This document shows, piece by piece, positions 45,111-57,662 of a stretch of 64,000 nt of DNA. The notes under the pieces are model-generated. The model was not told the origin of the DNA and did no database searches. It was given only the letters and a program-made list of their open reading frames with translations. Numbering within the stretch: position 1 is the first letter of the stretch; every line of letters starts with the position of its first letter. The position numbers and the translations under genes were made by a program. The DNA is from Agrypnia vestita (Eukaryota > Arthropoda > Insecta > Trichoptera > Phryganeidae): the NCBI GenBank assembly GCA_016648135.1, contig JADDOH010004229.1, forward strand, positions 1 to 64,000. The letters are read 5' to 3'.

Positions 45111-47506
45111 ACGTATACTAAAAATTAATGTTATATAAAAATAATGGTTTTATAAAAGTGGTTCTTTATATTCATATTATCTAAACTATTTCTTCATTTT
45201 GTTGTAGTAACCTCAATTAGATAAAATCATTTTTTATTTTCTGTTTATTACAATATGAACACAAATAAAAAACCTTTCCTTAAATTTGATTGCATGTTAA
45301 TTAGAGATGTAATATCAAAAAATCATTTTGTTGATATTCGTACACTTTCTTATCTCATTTTAAAGTTTTATCCAGTCAGTTTTCCGGTAATTTTATAATG
45401 GCCTAAATGAAAACAAATATGACTATTCGGAATACTACCCATGACTATCAGGACTGTTAGGCCTAATTTCAGTAATTACTGAGATAATTTTCTGAAAATT
45501 ATCACAGAGAGATTTTATTTCATACGGACAGTAAGCATTTAGATTGTACGCAAACTAACGTTTTTCCGTCTATCAAATCTCAAAGGGGATTTCATCTAAA
45601 TGAAAGATTGAAATAATTAAAATTTGCCTCTCCAAAAATGGTCTCGAAATGGTGGATCATAATTTTCATTTTAAGTGTTTCATTACGACCAAACAGTGTT
45701 CTTTCACAGGCTCGAGTGGTAACGTCCATAAAAAGATCGTTAAAAAGGATTCTGCGGATACCCCGAGGTGGAGTGGGGTTAACGGAGACCAGGGGCAAAG
45801 GGTACAACCCACCCCCACCCTCATTCGCATTAAATTATTTGACTCTCAGCCGTCCCTACAAAAGTCTCATTTGCATTTTTAATATTATATGCAAAATCTT
45901 CTCGAGACGTTAGCACATTTACCGAGGGCATCCGCTGGATAAATGGTAACGTTTTATCAAACAGGTTCAAACTTAAATTATACCAAGTTTTAAACCACTT
46001 CATTTGTCTTCGTTCCAGAGTAAGATTATAATTTTTAATATAAATAAATATAAAACAATGTTTGGTATGCTTATGAAACTCAACCATAAGAAACAGAAGT
46101 TTTTCATTCTCCGGTAAAGTAATCACTTAGCTAACTTAATATTCCGCATTTTGCATAATTGCTCCAGTTTGCGGAGCTAAATGTAAAATGCGAACTATGA
46201 AAATAATATGAAAAAACTCTTACAATCCCATCGAACACCAAACATGTTCCTTAATTAAATTACGTCGGCAAAGTTTGCATCTTTACGCTGAATACTATTA
46301 AATACTCTTAATCAAATTTTAAGGCCGTCATAAATCTTTACATTACAGTTTTTTACTATATTCAAAAAGGGATAAGAAAATCATAGAAGATATGATTAAT
46401 TTATTTTTCTTTTAATGGGTTTATTGAAAGTAAATTGAGTAAATCAGTTTTCTTTTAATAAATAAAATATAAATAAGACGTGTTTTTACTTAATGTTAAT
46501 ATAAATAAGCAGTGTTTTTACTCAATATAACTACAAATATATATCAAATAAAAAATTATTAGATTTATTATATTCATACAGTATTTACGCAACTAAGATT
46601 TCGATAAATAATACAAAGTTATTAAAAATCACCAAAGAATTTATTCATTTTTAAAATAATTTAATTGAAAAGTGGACAAACAATATATACATTAAAATTG
46701 TGCTGAATTTTCTTAAATTTTGACATTTATTGCCCTTCAGCGAACGAGAGCAGTTTCAATTTTTAAGAAAACGAGAAAACACGTCGTTGCTTCTTGCAAC
46801 GGCTGATATACTCTCATAACTAATTGTTTAAGTTCGTTCAATTCAAAATTGAAACTGAACGAAACTTTTACGTAAGTTTCCCAAGGCATACATTATAAGA
46901 TTTAGACAAATATATTCAAAAGTTTACTAGAACCGTTGACGTTATGCGGTCTTGTGACTCGCACTGCTGAACTTCTAAAATTAGGCACATACATAGTCAT
47001 CAAGATGGGATGCTATTCGCTCTTTGCATGCAACAGCTCTTTTTTTTAACATGGGACAGTGCCTTTGATAGAATAAAATAGTTGGTGCCTATATGTAAAA
47101 GAATACCAATACCTACTACAATAAATATACCTAGTACAACGAGTGTCATGTCTTGTATTCTTTGTGCGATTTTTCGTGAAAAAAATATTAAAAAGCAATC
47201 AAAAATTTTAAATCGAATTACATAAAATAACTTCTAATCTTATAAAATATACTCCAGGAAAAAAAATATTTTAGCGGAGATAGTGACATGTTGGAAAAAA
47301 ATAAGCTACAATTTGAAATATATTTGTCTCGACACAGATTTTTCTAACGAGACAAGCATAGTACAAGAAATATTACAATTATGAATTATAAAGATATATA
47401 CAGATAAATAGAAAAAAATGCTATCAGTCCCAATGTAAAATTAGAAGACCCTTTGTTAATTACTAATGTTAAATGCAAAAAAAAACAATTAAGTACTACT
47501 TGAGTG
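45111..47506. other. AT-rich spacer, nothing recognised
   Basis: Overlapping frames around 45640-45910 share a slightly GC-richer patch (CCCCGAGGTGGAGTGGGG), but no domain is recognisable. The remainder is ordinary AT-rich DNA. Confidence 0.4.
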
Positions 47507-47519
47507 CTATTAACTACTA

Positions 47520-47571
47520 ACTAACTAACCATCACGCCGTTTCCCCGAAGGGGTAGGCAGAGAGGATTGAA
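47520..47571 (-). mobile_element. 52 bp LINE stub with 13 bp TSD
   Basis: CTATTAACTACTA occurs at 47507-47519 and again at 47572-47584. The 52 bp between (CTAACTAACC tail, then GTTTCCCCGAAGGGGTAGGC and AGAGAGGA) matches the 3' end of the RTE-like LINE at 7700-7750 (TCTCCTCCGGAGTGGGCAGA). This is a complete but extremely 5'-truncated retrotransposition event, 3' end towards lower coordinates. Confidence 0.85.
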
Positions 47572-47584
47572 CTATTAACTACTA

Positions 47585-48878
47585 CGGAAAATAATAAGAA
47601 AATCGGTCACTTGTCTCCTTCAAAGAAAAAATGTGTATCTTCAGACATTTACATACTTTTGCAATACGAATATGTATTTGAAAATTTTCGTACGCGAGAA
47701 ATAATTAAATTTTTCTTTTTTAAATTATTTAAATTACGTTCTTTGATGTGCTGAATCTTTGAGTGCTTGTTTGAATTAGTTATTCATTTTAGCGCTAGGA
47801 ATAGTATCGATATATTGTAGGGCGTGGGCCTTCTGGGTCCCAACTAATGTTGGCCTTGGCCTACGGCACTAACAGTGAGTGATACGTGCGAAAATTTTAT
47901 CTAAATATTTTATTAAATTTGATTATCTAAATACAATAATTTTTCTGTCTGTTTGTCTACCGTCTGTCGGTCCGTAAGTTCGTAACTTTCTGGAATTAAA
48001 ACTTAAGATAATTAGAATATGACACTCAATCAGCGCGCAGCTCAAGCAACACGCAAAGGTCGAAATTACAGGTACATTTTTATTATTATTTTATTATATT
48101 TATTTTTAGGCTAAAGTGAGTACTCAATTTAAAAAAAATGGTAACCTATTCATGAATTTTCAGCTTCAAAATCCTACCATGTGTATATTCCGTGACTTCA
48201 TCATTGTGTTATTCTTTTAAATACCTTTATGAGACGTATTAAAATCGTTACTTAAATAAAAGCAAAACCATCTATTGGGCAAACAGAAAAACACAGAATT
48301 ATGAAAACATGACGGCGATGTTAGACATAGTATGATGTACCTTGATTAAATAGCGGAATTCAGGAAAACAGACTACGATTTTGATTTTTTTAAGTTTAAA
48401 ATTATAATATAAATTCTTTGACTTGTTCAGCGATTCTGAGCCCCCGAGCAGTTGCCTTGGCTACCCAGGTGCTTCCTGTTGACGTTTATCAATTCATTGA
48501 CATTACAAAACTATATCAACTCATTTGCCAAGCATTTTAACAAACGTAGTCAGGATTACCCCGGAACAAACGATCGGCTGTGCATCGCATTGCCAAGAAT
48601 TTACCGTAATTACATTATTTTATATGTAAGTGTAAAAACATATTTTATAATTGTTTGTCACAGATAAATAACCCTTTAGTTTTATCTTTATCAGTTTTTT
48701 TTAAATCTTTTAAATACATAAAAGATTCCACATTTTTGGACAGCAAGCATAGCTTTAAGGTAAGCGAAAGTCCACTATTTTGGATTGGAGCAAGCGAGTG
48801 GGTATTCAAATTAAAGGTTTAAGGTTTATATTACGATAATTCAACATATTCAGGTATTGAAAGAAAAACGGATATATT
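47585..48878. other. AT-rich spacer, nothing recognised
   Basis: A GC-richer phrase at 47818-47880 (GGGCCTTCTGGGTCCC, GTTGGCCTTGGCC) may be a decayed retroelement 3' region. No gene is supported. Confidence 0.4.
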
Positions 48879-49004
48879 TATATGCGAATCGTATAAATGT
48901 GTGGAGATTCGATTCTCGACGATTCGCTGGAGTTACATTGGGACACGCTTTGCACGGAAAGCATCGAGAATCGAATCTCTATACGTCTATACAGTTCATA
49001 TAAA
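48879..49004. repeat. long imperfect hairpin (41 paired positions, 44 nt loop)
   Basis: Positions 48879-48919 pair with 48964-49004 without any bulge. The inner 15 bp (AGATTCGATTCTCGA) are perfect, and over the whole arm there are four mismatches and several G-U pairs. Fold size and mismatch pattern resemble a hairpin RNA or pre-miRNA; the 44 nt loop is long for the latter. A decayed foldback or MITE is the alternative. No host transcript evidence is visible from sequence. Confidence 0.85.
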
Positions 49005-52000
49005 ATACTTAAAAATGTGATTTTCTTTACCAGTATGTATATTTTTACATATTTCATCTTCTCACATATTTCTGTTGCAAAACGTTTTCGTTTTTAGTAA
49101 TCATTTTAATTTTTTTTAAGCGTTGTATATTTAAATTCATCTTTACAGCCTTACACATCACCAAAAAATAATGGTGAATGTAAATAATGAAATTTAATGA
49201 GACAAAGTATTCAATTCTCATTAGAATATATGTGAGCAGAATTATCTCCGAAACAACTTCCCTTCCCTTTTAAGTAATAATGATCTATTGTAACCTCTTG
49301 TCAGTTTTTGAACTTTGCCTAGCTTGGGTTGGAAGGAAATCCTTGAACTCGGAATAGGTTATCCTTTAGTGAGTAGAGAATTGGAGATAATAGTAACACA
49401 TTTTAAACGAAGAGCTTTCTGAAAAAACGCCGAAATCTCTCATACAAGGTTGGACAGTAACGAGGGTTTATCAAGTGTTTTCGTTCTCTTATTAAATAAA
49501 AATTTATATTGCAAACAAATAAATCTGTTTTCATATCACTTAGATAAGATAAAAAATATGTGGATATTTTGTATTTTTAGTAATTTATTGCGTATTAAAC
49601 AAAGCACATACATGACTTCAAATATATTTTTAGGTAATTTATCTTCTACATTTTATTAACGATTATATTTTAAATGTCTGCTAGAAAATATATACATATA
49701 TTTTTATTTAATTTTTTTATTAATTAACACCCTGTAGGGCTTTTACAATAGATACGTAAGTGTACATATTCAGAATATATAGATAGTTTAAAGAGAAAAA
49801 AGCAATAACATGTATAATGACATAAAGAGAAAAAAAAAATACTTAAAATATAGATACAAATATATATATATATAGATAAATGATTAAATCTCTCTGGTTT
49901 TGCAATCGGATTAATTCACAATAATACCCTAAAATAAAATAAATCCATATGCCAGGAATATTGCTTTAAAAAAGTGTTAAGTGACTGCATATATGTCACA
50001 ATTTTTATATTTTTTGGCACTAATATAAAATATGGAAGAATATGCTGATATTGATTTTAACAAGAACAACGGCGAGCGTTATTTCACAGTGCTCAAAATA
50101 TGTAGTATTAATTCAAATTTGTAACGAAATCGAAACAAATGATATCGCCTCGCGTTAGACCAAATTATTTAATTTTCAACGAGGCCCTTGAGATGAATTC
50201 GGTACATATTCAATCGCAGCCACACCCTTCCTTGAAATTGAATCGTATCCTGAAATATTCAGGAGCACAATGGTGCGAATTCGGTCATTCGCCAGGTCAC
50301 GAGGAGCTGTGCGGTCTGACCATCACATTTGCTTACCGCCGACCAAAGCTGTTTATATTGCTCGATGGTTCATTTAATTCTGCCGAACCTATTTACTCTC
50401 GTACCGCCTGGCTTAATGGCCGTGGAGGGAAATCGGGAACACCTCCAAAGAAATAATTAAGTCTTAGAAATTTACGCAACCGCGTGCCGTTCAATGTATG
50501 GGTTATAGGTACTATTAATTTTTAGAGAATATACCGTCCCTTTAGAAACTCACTAAGTGACCGAGTAGTTACGAGATTTTATTTTATTTTTATTTTTTAT
50601 CAAACAGACCGTCAACGGGTCATTATTGAACCCAATATACAAGGGTCATTGAGCGACAAAGAAGTACAAATTATGAATATTTTATGAATATACACTACAC
50701 TTTTTTATGATAAATTAATAGTTAGGTAAAATAATGATAACATAAATTATAAATAATATTCAGAACAATAAAGTGACGAACGCAAATCAATAAATACAAT
50801 TTAGGAATGAGCATTAGATTAACTTGTTTTCCACAATACGTGATACGGTTTTTATTTATTATTTATTAATAATAAACAATACCTTAATGATAAAATTAAT
50901 TGTAAATAATATTAGAACAAAATAAAGACTATTGCAAATAAATAAATATCTACAATTTAGGAATGAATTCTTGATTAGCAAGTTTTTACATAATACACAT
51001 GATGACATTATGATAAATTAATAATAAAATATGTTTGAGATAATGAAGTTTAATATTCAAAATGTGATATTAAAATAACTGAAAATATTCGAGATATGAG
51101 TTTTATAACTATAAATAGTGGCGGAATATTCACTTACTAATTTTACCAGAAAAGGAGATGGAATACGGAAATATGAATATTTTTATTTATAATTCATTTT
51201 AGCGAATATTGCGGTTACCCAGTTTTACCTCTAAAGGGACAATACGAGGAAAGTAAACGAAATTGGTTTAATTTATAGTTCTACTTAAAATAATGTTAAA
51301 ATAGAACAATGTTTTTATATACATTCAATACCGTTATATATATGAATTGAACGCATTTTCGCGGGACGTGGCTATGGGAGACAAATAAAAAATACTTGAT
51401 CATTTTAAACTTTTATTTATTTTGCAAAAATTCACTGCACATGAATTAAATCGAAGTACTGTTCTTTATTTTATAGTCACTAAATGTTTCCTGAATATTT
51501 CACATATTTACTACACTGTTCCTTAATTCGCGCTATTGCATGCTGTTTTTATTGCTTCAGTCACTTTTTAGTAAACTTCATTCAATATTCGCACGTAGAA
51601 AAACTTTTTGCCCCGGCAGGAATTTGCTTTATTTATTATATCTGGAATATATGCAAATCATACTGCACTCGCTCTGTTGTATCACGAGTGATTGACCCAC
51701 GAGTCGCGTAACGCCTTTGTATTTATAGGTAACACTGCCTTCTAGATCCTTAAGACGTTTTAGAGACTTGTGAAACTTTCCAGAGATGACGAGATTGTGG
51801 AGTATTCTAGACATTTCAATTTTAAGAGAATATACGAGGATAGTAAACAAATTCAATTTAATTTATAGCCCTACTTTAAATAATGACACAAGGACGATGT
51901 TTTAAATGGCGTATTAAAAATTATTACAGCCAAATATTTTTTCGATGATTTGATCTTTCTATATGTCTTTCTAATTGATTAATACATTTGGTTTTTAGAA

Positions 52001-52484
52001 ATTTACAGTTCTAGAACTGGAATCTAGTGTGAGGTCTAAACTGGCACTTTATAAAACAGTCAATTTATAATATGTTGTTTAATGAATAAATTCAGTTTGT
52101 GATAAAACTGGAGTTTGGAATGTAGGACTAGAACAAGTGTTATATACTTTCTTTACAACATCAATATTGATTGTAGCTTTACAGATTAAAAATTGAAAAT
52201 TTAAGTGCATCATCGTTTTTGTCAAGAGTGTATGCGCGTATATAAAACAAGTCTCATTCAGAGTTTCGCGCTTGCGAGGCACGTCGTTAACGTGAGCAGT
52301 CCAAGCGGTACGTTCTTGAGTGTTACGGACGCAACATTTAGACTGCTCGACTTAGCAATATTCCTGGCAAGCGTGAAGTGAGGAATAAGGCTGCAGAAAT
52401 GGTTTTGAAAATTTTAAAACATTATGGCGATTATTATTTTATTTGTACACGACTACTCGAAGAAGACTATGATCACCCAGAACC
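49005..52484. other. AT-rich spacer with one complex island
   Basis: Mostly AT-rich. 49720-49745 (AACACCCTGTAGGGCTTTTAC) may be the end of a decayed LINE. 50580-51060 has repeated GAATGA/AATAAATA phrases, including two diverged copies of TACAATTTAGGAATGA (50795 and 50951). The island at 50139-50456 is listed separately. Confidence 0.4.
50139..50456 (+). other. complex GC-richer island with 105-codon frame, unrecognised
   Basis: A continuous frame of 105 codons (starting MISPRVRPNYLIFNEA, ending GKSGTPPKK) in an otherwise AT-rich tract. Codon and amino-acid composition are balanced, unlike chance frames nearby, but I recognise no domain. There is no TATA, splice or polyadenylation context to support a gene. 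It could be a conserved noncoding element, a host exon, or chance. Confidence 0.25.
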
Positions 52485-52635
52485 ATGGCGTTAGATCTTT
52501 CAGCAAGAATGTTCGTCGTCTTTAAGGATCTCCTCTGGTAATTATTTTGCCTTTTATAATGATACGCAGGATGTGATATTTATCTGGGTCTTCAACGATA
52601 TGGCCACAATATTGTTATTTCCGGGTTTTAACTGT
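52485..52635 (-). pseudogene. short LINE C-terminal fragment
   Basis: Minus strand reads YCGHIVEDPDKYHILRIIIK, then GKI, a stop and RRRTFLLKDLTPW. In RTE/CR1-like LINE proteins the corresponding segment is LGHI-R--KY-LL-LII-GKI-G-R--GRR--SWL-DL--W. About 45 codons, with one stop. No tail or TSD identified. Confidence 0.6.
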
Positions 52636-53814
52636 TTAAAGAATTTCTTTTTCTTTTTACGTCCGAATCGACAAATTGTCATTTTGCTCCAAGTTGCTTT
52701 ATTATTATTTTAAGTTATTTTATTAGTTTTTTTTGTGAAATATGTTAGGACTATAAATATTTATGAATCAATAAATGTATAGATCGTCCAACTTATCTGG
52801 AGAAAAAAACACAAACAATAATATCCTTCTATTTGGTCTCATACCTAAAGATCGTGACCTCTATGTTAACTTAGTAACCTTTAAGAATAACAATCGGGCT
52901 AGGGTCACGTGTATCGACTTGATTTATAGTAACTCATCGAAGTAATCGTTCGAAGGATAGATTTTTTCAATTTTCGTCAATAAAACAACCCATTTTGGTA
53001 AAATGTATGCTTCAAATGAACTACTAGTATAAACCAAGTTGATGAAGATGGTGGGTTCCAAAAACAAGAGATACGTTAAAGAATATATTAAATGTTAATA
53101 CTATATTGTGGCGGATAAATCGTAGAAGATCCAGTACATCCAGCACAAAAATAGCCATATATTTACCAACACCGTGTTTATCTGATAGACAAACGAGTAA
53201 ATGTGTAAAATTTACGCACTTTTTGCCTGATGACTCCCAAGTAAAAGTCATCAACAACAATTTTTACAATAATCCTTTTTTTACCGGGTAAAGATATTTT
53301 TGTAGCAAAATCCATGGATGCTTTAACAATTTTGTAAATTATCGATTCATAAAAACGTGAAAAAATGGAATAGTAAGATTGTGAGATTTTTACGATAACG
53401 ATGACACTAAAAAGAAAGTCTAATACAGTTATATGTTTCAATAAAAGTAAATTGTCATCTTAGTTTTGAGAACCATTGGAGATCGTTTATAAGAGACACT
53501 ATTTCAGATTTATGATGGGTCAATAAACTAATTTTCAAGACTAAAACAACAAAGACAACAAGGATCAGTGACCCAGTGACCGAGTGACGGCGGGGAAGAG
53601 GGTTTACCATCGCGTGAACATGGATCAAGCTATGATACTGATTCAAATGGGGTTTAACATAAATTCTCATTTTCTTAGACGATTTAATTATGTCGTTACG
53701 GAATCGTATCACTAATAGATCGTGCACAGAATTTAATTCATTAAAAATCGAAATCTACAGCATATCTCCATAATCTTCTAGTTTGTGTCTTCTGGGGTAT
53801 TGTGCCGTGTTATT
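52636..53814. other. AT-rich spacer, nothing recognised
   Basis: Overlapping short frames on both strands at 53020-53730 show no domain resemblance and no shared start or splice context. No repeat recognised. Confidence 0.4.
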
Positions 53815-53815
53815 A

Positions 53816-53868
53816 CGACGTTTCTGGCTGACGTTTCAGATCCCATTGCAGGGTCCATCATCAGGACT
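53816..53868 (-). ncRNA. hammerhead ribozyme-like motif, best preserved
   Basis: Minus strand: CTGATGA (53858-53864), a stem II of about six pairs (GGACCC with GGGATCT, one bulge, loop TGCAAT), then GAAACGTC (GAAAC at 53833-53837). A second GAAACGTC follows at 53818-53824. The conserved core CUGAUGA...GAAA plus GUC is complete, and the ACGT palindrome suits a dimer-dependent short stem III as in Penelope-like elements. No Penelope protein remnant was found next to it. Confidence 0.55.
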
Positions 53869-54737
53869 GATGTGTTATTGTTGTGTTATCTGGAAAACTG
53901 TTGAAATTAGATCACTGTTGCTTGTCAAATTGGCTTGTCAAATCAGTCAAGGCTCATTTTCGATAAATAATTTAGGTATGAATCTACCTGTGCAGTATTG
54001 TTGACTAGCTCTATTGCGCCCTGTATATATAGCCCCTGTCGTAGTGATATTGATTTAGTTTTATACAGTTTATTGACCTAAAAATAAATATAATATAAAT
54101 ACAATTAAAATTGAATTATTGTTAATTTATTACATTTAATATTTTACTATTGTTCTAAGTTGTTCTATTCCATATCATAAATTTTGTTTTTCTATTTTTA
54201 GTTTGAAGTTATTACATACTTACCTTGTCTTTTTACTTGAGTTTTCTACTAAATTTATATTATTTTCTTTTATGATATCATTTTTAGCAATCAATTTTTA
54301 ATTATTTAATTAATTATAATTATTTTTTTAATTATATATTTAAAAAAATCACTCCTTTATGTTTATTACATCTGATATGAGTACTTTTTATCGTATAAGA
54401 AAATAAATTAATAAAGAAAAAATAAATAAACTATGTGATTTTAGAGTTCTTATAATATAGTGCCATTATTGATAAGGTTAGTTGATCTCTACGATAATTA
54501 TACTTTTGTTTACTTATAATTTAATTTTGTTTTGTTATTATGTCGTTATTTTGTGTCAAATGAGTAAAAATTTGAGTATTCATAGACTATTTAACTATTA
54601 AGTACAAACAAAAAAATGATAGGTAAATAATGTATTTTATTTATTATTTATACAGATAGAATATGTCTTCTCATTGTGTGCAATTAATGTCATTTTTTTT
54701 CGAAAATCGTGTTAGTTATCATAATCATATTTATCCT
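53869..54737. other. AT-rich spacer, nothing recognised
   Basis: Very AT-rich (54060-54700), no gene or repeat recognised. Confidence 0.45.
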
Positions 54738-56094
54738 TTAAGTGCTGACGTCAGTTTTTCGTAACACTAAGACTGACGTAAGGTCTCTCAGGCTCGCTAT
54801 ATTTAAATAAATTCTAAGTTTAAAAAACGCTATTTATGTGAATGTTTTAAATACAGATTTGAAGAACAATATTTTTTTTGTGGAAAAAAATCAAACTGCA
54901 ATTACAGATTATTTATTTATATATTAACCTTAATTAATAAATCAGATTTATTTTTGTAGGAAAAATTTTAAGTGAGACATGTATCTGACCCAAATCAAAA
55001 TAAATTCGATCCAAATCAACAAAAATAATACTTTTTATTTAATATTAGAAAACAAGAAACTATAAAAAACAAACTTTAAAAATATTCACTCGTAACGAAA
55101 AAAAGCCGCATGATCAAAGTTTCTTAAAATTTAGGCACAATTTGGGTAGACTTGTTTTGTGCATTGAAAGCAGAGATAGTTTTTTCACGAATAGCACTTG
55201 TTAAGTAGATTAGGTTTTTTTGGACACGACGTGCAGTTCTTCCGAAATTTTTCTTCATCTGCCCCATCAGCTCGATTTTCTGGCTTGTCTGCTCCCAAAA
55301 CCCTTTCATACGTAGTTCACGTGGCAGTTTCAAATTATAAATTCTTCTTTGCATATGCTCTAACACCAGTTTTCGAGCCAGTTAATAAATGTAGTTTGGC
55401 GAATTATAATGTTATGTTGGGGATTCCTTACAGCCCGAGTCGGAGCAGATTTAGCCCATTTATATCGTTCTTTCCATCTATTCAAAGTTTGATAAAAGAA
55501 CAGTGTCCTCATCAAATAATGATTCGTGCTGCTGGTTTATATCTTCAAAGTAGGCGTCTACAGTATCGGTGTCAATATCAAACTGTTCAGGTACAAAGTT
55601 GTCTCCAACGTCATCTGCTTCAGAGTCACTAGATCCTTCAGATTCAAGCCATGAAAACATAACGCCTTCAAAATCTTCATTTGAAGGTGTGGTATAATCA
55701 CTTCCTGAGTATGATAAGTTATCCTTGAAATAAGGAAGAAATTGAATACCCGATCTTGTTCAGTAATTATCACTTTATTTATAAACAGTCCTCTGCGTGC
55801 GACCGTCAGTGCCCGAATGGCGTCGGTCGTTTCCCCCGCTTCCTACCGCATGCATTCATCTCTTTCACACTATCACTACGCACTCCTCATACACCACTCT
55901 ATCACAGAAGGTTTTACGACCCTAGCGGTCTTTGATGGGCGAGATTACTCTTAATTAATTCTTCGCTTATTTTTAGATGACGACGTTTTATTTTAATTAA
56001 TGTTTCTGCAAAAAAAACACAAAATACAAAAAATAATGTTAATACTGACGTACGCACTGACGGGCCGCAATGGATTTTCAAATTGATTTAATTA
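54738..56094 (-). mobile_element. second, internally deleted piggyBac-like element (limits approximate)
   Basis: The broken transposase at 55120-55790 defines it. Outward on each side lie related CGTCAGT-containing blocks (GTGCTGACGTCAGT at 54742; inverted GTGCGTACGTCAGT at 56058-56043) and TTAA tetranucleotides (54738, 56039, 56088). A convincing terminal inverted repeat abutting TTAA was not found, so the ends are uncertain. Confidence 0.45.
55120..55790 (-). pseudogene. piggyBac transposase, central domain deleted
   Basis: Minus strand: acidic N-terminus (SWLESEGSSDSEADDVGD, VPEQFDIDTDTVDAYFEDI), then WKERYKWAKSAPTRAVRNPQ as in the YKW segment preceding piggyBac catalytic domains. The sequence then jumps to LPRELRMKGFWEQ and a Cys-rich C-terminus (CTSCPKKPNLLNKCYS, LCFQCTKQVYPNC), the terminal zinc-binding domain of piggyBac proteins. 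The whole catalytic core of about 400 residues is missing and frames shift. It is a different subfamily from the 10 kb copy. Non-functional. Confidence 0.65.
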
Positions 56095-56989
56095 CTCACT
56101 CAATATGATCTGCGTGGCACCAACCTGGGCTAAAACACCAGCATGGGCGTAACTGAACTTGAAACTACTGACATACCGACGGTAACTGCGCGACGGAAAG
56201 GAGGTGATTTGATTTTGGAGGTGTAAAATCCGCGATTATTACGTGCATTTTTTTCTGTTTCTATCCTCTCGTGCAAATATAACACTTTTTTTTATTTTAA
56301 TGTAATAAAAAAGGTTTCATTATTCAGTACCTACTTATATAATTTAGGTGGGTTTCCCGAAATTAATACAAAATATAAACCCCAAATATATAATAATTTT
56401 GGGATTCATAAAAATTGTTAACTGTGCCGAGATCGCGGATTCAATTTCAGAGATAATACCGTTATGTTTTTACTTTAATAATGTATGAAAAAAAAATTAT
56501 ATTTATGTTCGAATGTTGATATCAGCGTTGTCAAAAACATGTTGGAGAAAGGCATCTTCATTTACTTTTTCGATCCTGTACTTATCAATGCATTATTATA
56601 ATATGTTGATACGTCATAATAGGACGCACAGACACCCATTGAAGAAAGCATGTTGAGTAAATGTCTGGACCCATACAAAAGACGAAGTGTAAGTGTTAAT
56701 CTAATGTGTAGGGGCGAAAAAAAGGATCTAGGTCTTACAGCTATTATACAGTAATTAGAGGTGTAGAGGTGTAGGGAGGGGAGGGGAGACTTAGCTGCGC
56801 ACTTATTATTGTTCACGTTCGAATACTATTTATATGAATACTACTGAAATGCTTAAAAATTGTTTCGATCTACTTTTACATTTTTCTAAACATAAAAATT
56901 AAAAGACCAAATAATTCAGGTAATTACGAATAAAATAGTAAGTCTAGAAAAAAGGTCAAGCTTGTTTTATTTGGTTGATATTCTAAGGA
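56095..56989. other. AT-rich spacer, nothing recognised
   Basis: The purine-rich tract GGTGTAGGGAGGGGAGGGG (56766-56790) and short chance frames only. No gene supported. Confidence 0.4.
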
Positions 56990-57480
56990 TTAAAATTATT
57001 TTAACTAAATTTTAACTGATTTTAATGAATTCTCATGAAAATAATTTAAAATAAAGATATTAAGGAATAAAAAGGGAAAAAATATAATTTTTTACTTAAA
57101 TAATAACAGAATATGGGCCATACCTAAAAAGCTTAAAATTTATTGTTAATGACAATTTGAAGTATTTTAGTGAATTGTCGTGAAAATATAATGTTTATAG
57201 AAAAATGTTAAATAAGCTTTTTTGAAGAACAGATGTTAAGGAATAAAAAGTTTAAAAAAATTAATTTGCTTAAATAATAAGAGAATATGGACCATTACTA
57301 AAAAGCTTGAAATTTTATTTTAGTAAAAATTTCAAGTATTTTAGTGAATTCTCATGAAAGTATTATGTTTACAGAAAAATGTTAAATAATCTTTTTTAAA
57401 GAATAGATATATTAAGAAATAAAATGGTAAAAAAAATATATGTATATTTTAAATAATGACGGAGATATGAGCAAAAACTC
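56990..57480. repeat. diverged tandem repeat, three units
   Basis: Units marked by TGAATTCTCATGAAA (57027), TGAATTGTCGTGAAA (57171) and TGAATTCTCATGAAA (57344). Each is followed by TATT/AAGGAATAAAA and AATAATRRNRGAATATGG-type phrases, period about 145-175 bp. Divergence and indels indicate an old array. Confidence 0.7.
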
Positions 57481-57662
57481 AAAAACATGGAATTTTATGT
57501 TTAAGGGGGGTTGGGGAAGAGAGCACAAGGGGGAGGGGCGGGGACTTTTGAGGAAATACTCCCCTAATTAGGTTCTAACAACTGGCAAAAATTCAGCTTG
57601 TCTCTAATTTGTTCCGACATGAGCTCATTTTTGGCCTTCATTGCCTAGGCTAACATTGTAAC

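Noticed and set aside
53178..53441. Overlapping 60-90 codon frames on both strands at 53.0-53.7 kb as host exons
   Set aside because: No domain, no splice or start context, and composition typical of chance frames in AT-rich DNA.
57481..57560. G-rich stretch as a second copy of the 23.4 kb G-run element
   Set aside because: It shares only TTAAGGGGGGTT. Downstream sequence differs and no opposite TIR was found.
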